This document shows positions 1 through 5,026 of a stretch of DNA of 5,026 nt, piece after piece (position 1 is the stretch's first letter; each line of letters opens with the position of its first letter). Both the position numbers and the translations under genes were made by a program. This DNA is from Candidatus Zhuqueibacterota bacterium. Its GTDB lineage: Bacteria > SM23-31 > B21-G16. The stretch spans positions 1 to 5,026 of the forward strand of contig QNDJ01000169.1 in assembly GCA_003644825.1 (NCBI GenBank), in the 5' to 3' direction. The notes below the pieces were generated by a model, which saw nothing but the letters and a program-made list of their open reading frames with translations, was not told the DNA's origin and ran no database searches.

Positions 1-1
1 A

Positions 2-1162
2 TTTAAAATTATAGATAAAACTTCTCTTTATGAAAAAGCATTAACACTCCTTAAGAAAATCGATTTAAATATTCCTCTTAGTTTATTAGTAAAAGATTTG
101 TCTCCCGGTCAAAAACAACTTGTTGAAATATTAAAAGCTTTATCTACATCTTCAAAAATAATTATAATGGACGAACCCACAACATCACTTACTAAAAAGG
201 ATACCCGTACCCTTTTCTCCATTATTAGAGAATTAAAATCTATGGGTATTTCAATAATCTATATATCTCACAGAATAGAAGAAGTATTAGAAATTACTGA
301 CAGAATAATATGTCTTAGAGATGGACAGAAGGTTGGAGAACTAAAAACAGAGAATGCTAATAGAAACATTCTGATAAAAATGATGATTGGTAGAGAAATC
401 AATGAGTTTTTTCCAGAAAGCCATAAAAAAAGTAAAAATGTAATTTTCGAGATAAAAGAACTGAAATTAAAAGATTCACCTTACACAATTAACTTTAAAT
501 TACACAGTGGTGAAATATTAGGTATTGCCGGGCTTGTAGGTTCAGGAAGAACTGAAATTATCGAAACAATTTTTGGAATAAGAGAAAAAAAACAGGGGAA
601 ATTTTTTCTGGATAATAATCAAATTGATATAAACTCTCCTGTTGATGCTATTAATTTTGGCATAGGTTTTGTCCCGGAGGACAGACAACTTAAAGGATTA
701 ATTCTGAATCTTGCCATAAAAGAGAATATTACTCTACCATATTTGAAAAACATCTCTAAGTTTGGTATAGTTAATGGGAATGAACAAAAATCTATAGCAA
801 GGTCAATAACAAAAAAATTAAATATAAAATCAACCTCTATAAATCAAACAGTTGTAAATTTAAGTGGTGGCAATCAACAAAAAATTGTTCTGGGTAAATG
901 GTTGACATTAAAACCAAAGATACTCATTCTCGATGAACCCACAAAAGGTATAGACGTTGGTGCAAAAGCTGAAATTTACAGGATGATTCATAACCTTGCT
1001 GAAGAAGGTGTTGGAGTTATATTTATAAGTTCTGAACTTGAGGAAATTATCGGAATATGTGATAGAGTAATTGTTATATGTGAAAAAGAACTTAGAGGAG
1101 AACTCTTAAAAGATGAATTTTCAGAAGAAAAAATAATGCAAATAGCAACCGGAGGAAAATAG
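2..1162 (+). CDS. Sugar ABC importer ATP-binding protein, RbsA/MglA type (5' truncated by window edge)
   Basis: This is the cytoplasmic double ATPase that powers a CUT2-class importer (ribose, galactose and similar substrates). The frame is open from base 2, so the gene begins outside the window. The TTG at 98 is not a start, because it encodes the Leu of the first LSPGQ signature. 386 residues are visible against about 500 in the family, so the first Walker A and Q-loop are missing. First nucleotide-binding domain: LSPGQ (visible residues 33-37), Walker B MDEPT (Asp57, Glu58) and H-loop SHR (His90). Second domain: Walker A GLVGSGRTE at 530-556, with Arg in place of the catalytic Lys; a PEDR segment near 676-687; signature LSGGNQQK at 860-883; Walker B LDEPTKGIDVG near 929-961; and SSEL where the H-loop His would be. 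The degenerate second site is normal for RbsA/MglA. The family is clear, but the substrate cannot be read from the ATPase. Confidence 0.95.
   Translation, partial: FKIIDKTSLYEKALTLLKKIDLNIPLSLLVKDLSPGQKQLVEILKALSTSSKIIIMDEPTTSLTKKDTRTLFSIIRELKSMGISIIYISHRIEEVLEITDRIICLRDGQKVGELKTENANRNILIKMMIGREINEFFPESHKKSKNVIFEIKELKLKDSPYTINFKLHSGEILGIAGLVGSGRTEIIETIFGIREKKQGKFFLDNNQIDINSPVDAINFGIGFVPEDRQLKGLILNLAIKENITLPYLKNISKFGIVNGNEQKSIARSITKKLNIKSTSINQTVVNLSGGNQQKIVLGKWLTLKPKILILDEPTKGIDVGAKAEIYRMIHNLAEEGVGVIFISSELEEIIGICDRVIVICEKELRGELLKDEFSEEKIMQIATGGK
1151..1155 (+). promoter_or_regulatory. Ribosome binding site for the permease, inside the end of the ATPase gene
   Basis: GGAGG lies 9 bases before the TTG at 1165 and within the last codons of the upstream ATPase gene. 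It supports the TTG as the true start and suggests that the two genes are translated in a coupled way. Confidence 0.8.
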
Positions 1163-1164
1163 AA

Positions 1165-2097
1165 TTGCTGAAAAAAGAACTCGGGCTGATAGGTGTTCTT
1201 TTCATTATGGTTTTAATTATTGGAACGATTAATCCAAATTTTTACAGTTCATATAATCTTCAAAACCTTACCAGACATATTGCTCTTTTATCGATATTTG
1301 CTATTGGAGAAGCTTTTGTAATAATTTCTGGGGGAATAGATTTATCAGTCGGTTCTATTATAGGTTTTACTGGACTTTTAGTTGCAGTCCTTGTGATGAA
1401 TTCTGGTTTTCCAATTTTACTTGCACTGGTAGTTGTATTTGTAATTGTGCTTCTGGTTGGATTTATCCAGGGTGTATTGATTACAAAGTTATCTGTTCAA
1501 CCTTTTATTATTACACTTGGTGGAATGATGATTCTTAGAGGTATTGCTCAAACTATAACAGAGGGAGGAAACCTGGGTTTTGGAGGAAAATATCTTAAGT
1601 TTAAATTTATAGGAACAGGTTCAATTTATGGTATTCCAGTTCCAGTTTTAATTTTGATTGCTGTTGCAGGTTGTGCATTTTTTATTACAAAGTATACTAT
1701 TTTGGGTAAATATCTATATGCGATAGGTGGAAACATAGAAGCTGCTCGTTATTCAGGGGTAAGTGTAGCAAAAGTTCAAATAATAGCATATATTATTTCT
1801 GCCGGTTTAGCAGGTATTTCTGGTATAGTTTACGCAGCTTATTTACCATCAGCATCACCAAATGTGGGAATTGCTTATGAGCTTTATGCCATAGCAGCAG
1901 CTGTTCTTGGTGGATGTTCTTTGAGTGGTGGTGAGGGAACAATCTTTGGAGTAATAATCGGTGCCAGCATTATGCGGTTGATGAGTAATGGTATTGTTCT
2001 TATGGGTATTTCTACATTCTGGGAAAATACTATTATCGGAATCGTAATTATTGTTGCTGTAGTTTTTGATACTATGTTCCAGAGAACAAAAAAATAA
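1165..2097 (+). CDS. Sugar ABC importer permease, RbsC type (BPD_transp_2 family)
   Basis: This integral membrane permease partners the ATPase just upstream. Its 310 residues are close to the usual RbsC length of about 320. The TTG start is chosen because GGAGG lies 9 bases upstream and the protein then begins as the family does, with a short basic start and a first membrane segment at about residues 8-22. Family hallmarks appear in order: GGIDLSVGS (56-64), QPFIITLGGM (112-121), AIGGNIEAARYSGV (186-199), then the LGGCSLSGGEGT stretch (248-259) leading into FGVIIGA (261-267). Further hydrophobic stretches run at about 40-55, 62-78, 82-105, 157-175, 205-226, 240-250 and 287-302. Only one permease gene is seen, which fits a homodimer as in RbsC. 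The gene starts 2 bases after the ATPase stop, so they form one operon. The class also includes importers for autoinducer-2 and nucleosides, so the substrate is open. Confidence 0.95.
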   Translation: MLKKELGLIGVLFIMVLIIGTINPNFYSSYNLQNLTRHIALLSIFAIGEAFVIISGGIDLSVGSIIGFTGLLVAVLVMNSGFPILLALVVVFVIVLLVGFIQGVLITKLSVQPFIITLGGMMILRGIAQTITEGGNLGFGGKYLKFKFIGTGSIYGIPVPVLILIAVAGCAFFITKYTILGKYLYAIGGNIEAARYSGVSVAKVQIIAYIISAGLAGISGIVYAAYLPSASPNVGIAYELYAIAAAVLGGCSLSGGEGTIFGVIIGASIMRLMSNGIVLMGISTFWENTIIGIVIIVAVVFDTMFQRTKK

Positions 2098-2143
2098 CAT
2101 TATTCTTTAATTCTTTTTAATAAAAATTGGAGTTTAAATAAAT

Positions 2144-2209
2144 ATGAAATTACTGACAAAATGCAGGAGCTTAGTTATTCTTATTATTATATCAATACTT
2201 AAAAAATAA
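2144..2209 (+). CDS. Possible 21-residue signal-peptide-like small ORF
   Basis: A short ATG-to-TAA frame encodes a Lys-containing start, a run of Leu, Ile and Val (about residues 10-18), and a C-terminal Lys-Lys. This resembles a bare signal peptide or a single membrane helix. A weak GGAG lies 11 bases upstream. It sits in the gap between the permease and the DppA-like gene, whose own product also starts with a signal peptide. It could be a small membrane peptide, the remnant of a lost exported protein, or a chance frame in AT-rich DNA. Nothing in the sequence separates these options. Confidence 0.2.
   Translation: MKLLTKCRSLVILIIISILKK
2153..2181 (+). promoter_or_regulatory. Weak candidate sigma-70-type promoter for the DppA-like gene
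   Basis: CTGACA (2153-2158) and TATTCT (2176-2181) are separated by 17 bases and match the -35 and -10 consensus at five and four of six positions. The region is very AT-rich, so chance matches are common. The gene could instead be read through from the ABC operon, since no terminator hairpin is visible between them. Confidence 0.25.
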
Positions 2210-2217
2210 TTAAATTT

Positions 2218-2226
2218 AAAGGAGGT
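2218..2226 (+). promoter_or_regulatory. Strong Shine-Dalgarno for the DppA-like gene
   Basis: AAAGGAGGT is close to a perfect anti-16S match, and its GGAGG core ends 6 bases before the ATG at 2232. It fixes the start, and therefore the presence of the signal peptide. It is the strongest ribosome binding site in the window. Confidence 0.85.
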
Positions 2227-2231
2227 AAAAA

Positions 2232-3125
2232 ATGAAAAAGAAATTAACAATTGGTTTATTATCAGCAATAATTTTATTATTTTTCATAATTTCATTCACC
2301 TACGGACAGGAAAGTTCTAAAGGTTTAAAAGTGTTTATTTCGGTAGATATGGAAGGTATAACAGGTGTTGTTAACTGGGCTGAAACAGGTGGAAATACCA
2401 GCGATTACCAGTATTTCAGAAGAGTAATGACAAAGGAAACTAATGCTGCAATAGAAGGTGCTCTTGAGGCTGGTGCAACAGAAATCATCGTAAGAGATTC
2501 CCACGGAAGTGCAAGAAACATCCTCATTGAGGAACTGAACCCTGCCGCAAAACTCTTAAGGGATTGGTCTGGTGGATATATGAGTATGATGGAAGGAATT
2601 GACGAAACTTTTGATGCTGTAATTTTCGTTGGATACCACGCAAAGGCAGGCACCCCTAATGCCGTTTTAGAACATACAATGACCGGCAGTATAATGGATG
2701 TAAAAATAAATGGAATTTCTGTTCCGGAGGCTGGAATAAACGCAGCAATAGCAGGGTATTTTAATGTTCCTGTAGTATTTATCTCGGGAGATAAAGCAGT
2801 GTGTGAACAGGCAAAATCTCTTTTTGGAGATATTGAAACTGTAGCTGTAAAAAAAGGATTAGGAAGTAATGCCGCACTTAATCTTCCTCCTGAAAAAACA
2901 AGAAAACTTATAAAAAAAGGTGTTAAAAGAGCCCTTGAAAGATTAAAAGATTTTAAACCCTGGAAATTAAAATCACCCTATACTATAGAGGTTACTTTTA
3001 AAAAAGAAAATATGGCATACAGAGCTTCTCTGTATCCAGGTGCTAAAAGAACCGGAGACTGGAGTGTAGCGTTTACAAGTTATCAGTTTCTGGACATAAT
3101 CAAGTTTTTTGCTTTAACTCATTGA
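2232..3125 (+). CDS. Exported M55 family metallopeptidase, DppA-like D-aminopeptidase
   Basis: This is predicted to be a zinc-dependent peptidase that removes N-terminal D-amino acids from short peptides, as Bacillus subtilis DppA does. Residues 1-25 form a signal peptide: KKK, a hydrophobic core at about 5-22, and a likely cleavage after Thr-Tyr-Gly25. The mature part of about 272 residues matches the roughly 274 of DppA. By comparison with DppA as I recall it, the metal ligands are all present: Asp39 and Glu41 in VDMEG, His91 in RDSHG, His136 in GYHAKAGTP, and Glu166 in PEAGIN. The catalytic His corresponds to His148 in EHTM. No frameshift or key loss is seen, so an active enzyme is likely. 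B. subtilis DppA is cytoplasmic, whereas this protein should act in the periplasm or outside the cell, for example on peptidoglycan-derived D-Ala peptides. That substrate is inference. The gene lies 134 bases after the permease and 12 before the fusion gene. The symbol dppA is withheld because orthology cannot be tested here. Confidence 0.92.
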   Translation: MKKKLTIGLLSAIILLFFIISFTYGQESSKGLKVFISVDMEGITGVVNWAETGGNTSDYQYFRRVMTKETNAAIEGALEAGATEIIVRDSHGSARNILIEELNPAAKLLRDWSGGYMSMMEGIDETFDAVIFVGYHAKAGTPNAVLEHTMTGSIMDVKINGISVPEAGINAAIAGYFNVPVVFISGDKAVCEQAKSLFGDIETVAVKKGLGSNAALNLPPEKTRKLIKKGVKRALERLKDFKPWKLKSPYTIEVTFKKENMAYRASLYPGAKRTGDWSVAFTSYQFLDIIKFFALTH

Positions 3126-3137
3126 TGATATATTTTT

Positions 3138-4985
3138 ATGTTAAAAGAAAAAGAGTTCTGGTTCATATTAAACCATACTACAGGCCTGGGTGATAAAAAG
3201 GTCTGGGAAATATACAAGAAGCTGAAAAAATCTAATATTGGTTTTACTGAATTCCTGAAACTGGATGACAGGAATATTATAGAATTATGCCAATTAAAAA
3301 CTTCACAAATTGATTCTGTTAGAAATACATTCTCAAAAAAGAACGAGATATTAAAGAAGTGGAAAAGGTTGATAGAGTTAAATATAAGAATACATTTTTA
3401 TGAAGATAAAGATTATCCTTTCAATTTAAAGAAGTTTCTGAAATATCCTCCACTATTTATTTATACTTATGGCAATTACAATATTCAGTATGAAAATAAA
3501 GTTGGTATTTTTAATTCGAGAAAGATATCACCTGAAGGGCTTGAAATCGTTTTTAAATTTGCATTAGGATTTCCTGAATCAGGCACATCTGTTATTTATG
3601 GAAATTCTCTGGAACCTTTTGAAATAATAGCCTATTCTTCTAAACTAAAAAATATTAATTCTATTATAGTTATTAACAGGGGTATATTTGAATTAATTAC
3701 TAGTAAAAGTTTTAAAGAATTCAGAGTTTTTTGCAAGAACCTCGGCAGTGAAATAGATTTAACAAAAACATTAATTTTATCATTTGTTAATCCTGAATTT
3801 GGATGGTCTGTTCAAATTGAAAAAAGACGAAATGAAATCCTGTTTGCTCTTGCAGATATAATATTTGTTGTTGAGGCAAGAAGTAATGGAATTATCCATA
3901 AGAACTGCTTGAAAAGTATTACAGGAAATAAAAAAGTTTTTGTATATCTACCCTTTTCAAAACTAACTGAAACTGCGAGTGCTAATATAGATATAGCTGA
4001 AAATGGAGCTTATCCAGTTGCATTTGACAGTAATTACCTTAATGCAAGTATCATTTTTAAATATAAACCTGTAAATAAAAAGAAAGAAATTATAATTCCT
4101 CCAGTAATCGATTTCATCACAGAAATTTTAAAGATATTTGTATACCCAGGTATAAAAAAAGTAATAGATCCAGCCTGCAAAGAAGGAAGTTTTTTATACT
4201 CAACTTTTGATAAGGAAATAAGTAAAAGAAACTTTACCCTCGGATTTGAGATTAATCCAGAATATGTTTCTGAATGGTGGAAAAGAGATATGTTTGATTA
4301 TGCAAGGTTATCAAATTTTTGTGGTTTGATTGATAATATAAAACTCGGACTTGAAAGTAACAAATTCAATATAGTTTTCAGCAACCTTGCCGATAGAAAG
4401 GATAAGTTCAATGAAAATAGCAACTCCTTTTCAGAAGTTGTAAACAATTTAATTAATAAATATAATTTATGGAAAATTAAGAATAAAGTTGATTTTAAAA
4501 TTTCGAGAAGAGTAAACTCTGAAGAAACACCTCTGTTATTCAAATATCTTGATGAGAAAACTTCCCAGAGAGAAAGAATTGAATATATTACAGAAAGACT
4601 TCAATTCTATATAAATGAAAAATCAAAAAAACGTCTTATGAAACATCCTGATAGTCTTATTAATATGATATTATCTACAGACTCTGAAGTTTTCTATTTT
4701 GAAAGACTTATCCAGCTTATTAAGGATGATGGAACGGGTGCAGCAATAATTTCCCCTGCTCTATTTTCTTTTTTAACCACTATGGAAGTTAATAAATGGT
4801 TGGCTGAAAAAATATATATATCAGATATAATTAATACATCTAAACACTTTATTTTATTTTTTCATGGATTAAAAAATATGTACATCGATAAGTCGTTTAA
4901 ACCTTCTGTATACCGGGTTTCTTCTCAAAAAGATTATTATAAAATAATTGAACTTATAAAAAATAGAGTAAAAAAAAGACAGTAG
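3138..4985 (+). CDS. DprA-like protein fused to a degenerate N6-adenine methyltransferase-like domain
   Basis: This 615-residue cytoplasmic protein has two halves. Residues 1-95 look like the DprA N-terminal helical domain, with a helix-hairpin-helix segment (GLGDKKVWEIYKKL, 16-29) and ending in the conserved DKDYP (90-94). Residues 96-310 follow the DprA Rossmann fold: YPPLFIYTYGN (103-113), VGIFNSR (122-128, for VGTR), RRNEI (230-234, for RNR), VVEARSNG (244-251) and ENGA (288-291). The SGxA-GID loop is replaced by YGNSLEPFE (154-162). Residues 320-585 resemble an N6 DNA methylase: DPACKEGSF (344-352, motif I), GFEINPE (369-375), NLAD (416-419) where NPPY is expected, and a late FERLIQLIKDDGTGAAIISP (521-540) block. 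DprA loads RecA on single-stranded DNA in transformation and recombination. Whether this protein does so is unknown. The ATG at 3138 has no Shine-Dalgarno, and an in-frame stop at 3126 rules out a longer start. Coupling to the gene 12 bases upstream is likely. Confidence 0.8.
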   Translation: MLKEKEFWFILNHTTGLGDKKVWEIYKKLKKSNIGFTEFLKLDDRNIIELCQLKTSQIDSVRNTFSKKNEILKKWKRLIELNIRIHFYEDKDYPFNLKKFLKYPPLFIYTYGNYNIQYENKVGIFNSRKISPEGLEIVFKFALGFPESGTSVIYGNSLEPFEIIAYSSKLKNINSIIVINRGIFELITSKSFKEFRVFCKNLGSEIDLTKTLILSFVNPEFGWSVQIEKRRNEILFALADIIFVVEARSNGIIHKNCLKSITGNKKVFVYLPFSKLTETASANIDIAENGAYPVAFDSNYLNASIIFKYKPVNKKKEIIIPPVIDFITEILKIFVYPGIKKVIDPACKEGSFLYSTFDKEISKRNFTLGFEINPEYVSEWWKRDMFDYARLSNFCGLIDNIKLGLESNKFNIVFSNLADRKDKFNENSNSFSEVVNNLINKYNLWKIKNKVDFKISRRVNSEETPLLFKYLDEKTSQRERIEYITERLQFYINEKSKKRLMKHPDSLINMILSTDSEVFYFERLIQLIKDDGTGAAIISPALFSFLTTMEVNKWLAEKIYISDIINTSKHFILFFHGLKNMYIDKSFKPSVYRVSSQKDYYKIIELIKNRVKKRQ

Positions 4986-4997
4986 GTTATTTAGTTT

Positions 4998-5026
4998 ATG
5001 TCCTTGAATGATATAAAAAAATTAAA
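4998..5026 (+). CDS. Possible start of a further gene, cut by the right edge
   Basis: An ATG 12 bases after the fusion gene opens a frame (MSLNDIKKL) that runs off the window. The spacing copies the tight 12-base gap before the fusion gene. The only upstream purine motif is a weak AGG near 4984-4986. Nine codons are too few to identify a product. Confidence 0.35.

Noticed and set aside
548-550. Arg in place of Lys in the second Walker A, as a sign of a broken ATPase.
   Set aside because: A degenerate second nucleotide-binding site is typical of RbsA/MglA proteins. The first site does the hydrolysis.
98-1162. Taking the TTG at 98 as the start of the ATPase gene.
   Set aside because: The codon is the Leu of the LSPGQ signature, and the frame stays open to base 2 with plausible protein upstream, so the gene is cut by the window edge.
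2098-2143. A rho-independent terminator after the permease, from the AT-rich near-palindrome around 2113-2126.
   Set aside because: The match is an A/T-only stretch with no GC stem and no convincing loop, as expected by chance in such AT-rich DNA.
1855-2653. Minus-strand open frames of about 81-82 codons at 1855-2100 and 2405-2653.
   Set aside because: They lie opposite well-supported plus-strand genes, have no recognisable motifs and look like shadows.
4298-4543. Minus-strand open frame of 81 codons inside the fusion gene.
   Set aside because: It is Leu/Ser-rich with no motif, and it lies opposite coding sequence that aligns with the methylase layout.
1-5026. CRISPR array, tRNA, rRNA, insertion sequence or riboswitch.
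   Set aside because: No spaced repeats, cloverleaf-like segments, transposase motifs or terminal inverted repeats were seen, and the only gap is 134 bases long.

Overview
The window is AT-rich and densely coded. Every gene that can be supported lies on the + strand. It holds the 3' end of a sugar-type ABC importer operon, an exported M55 D-aminopeptidase-like protein, and a long two-domain protein that joins a DprA-like half to an N6-adenine-methyltransferase-like half. The low GC, strong GGAGG ribosome binding sites, a TTG start and a Sec-type signal peptide fit a low-GC bacterium such as a Firmicutes, Thermotogota or Atribacterota relative. The sequence alone does not settle the lineage.

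Layout: (1) 2-1162 is the C-terminal three quarters of an RbsA/MglA-type double ATPase, cut by the left edge. (2) 1165-2097 is its RbsC-type permease, 2 bases downstream, with its ribosome binding site inside the end of the ATPase gene. (3) 2098-2231 is a 134-base gap with no recognisable hairpin terminator. It holds a tiny signal-peptide-like ORF, a weak possible promoter and a near-perfect Shine-Dalgarno sequence. (4) 2232-3125 encodes a DppA-like M55 metallopeptidase with an intact metal-binding and catalytic set and an N-terminal signal peptide. (5) 3138-4985 encodes the DprA-like/methyltransferase-like fusion, 12 bases downstream. (6) 4998-5026 may be the start of another gene running off the right edge.

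The ATPase and permease would form a homodimeric-permease importer of the ribose/galactose class (CUT2). Its periplasmic binding protein is not in view. The exported DppA-like enzyme could release small D-amino-acid products outside the membrane, but a link to the importer rests only on adjacency. The fusion protein is the most unusual item. Its DprA fold is recognisable from the helix-hairpin-helix start to the final Gly-Ala segment, yet the SGxA-GID loop is lost. Its methyltransferase half keeps a DPAC-type motif I but has NLAD where NPPY is expected, and it has no target-recognition domain. It looks like a DNA-binding or nucleotide-sensing protein rather than an ordinary DprA or an ordinary methylase.
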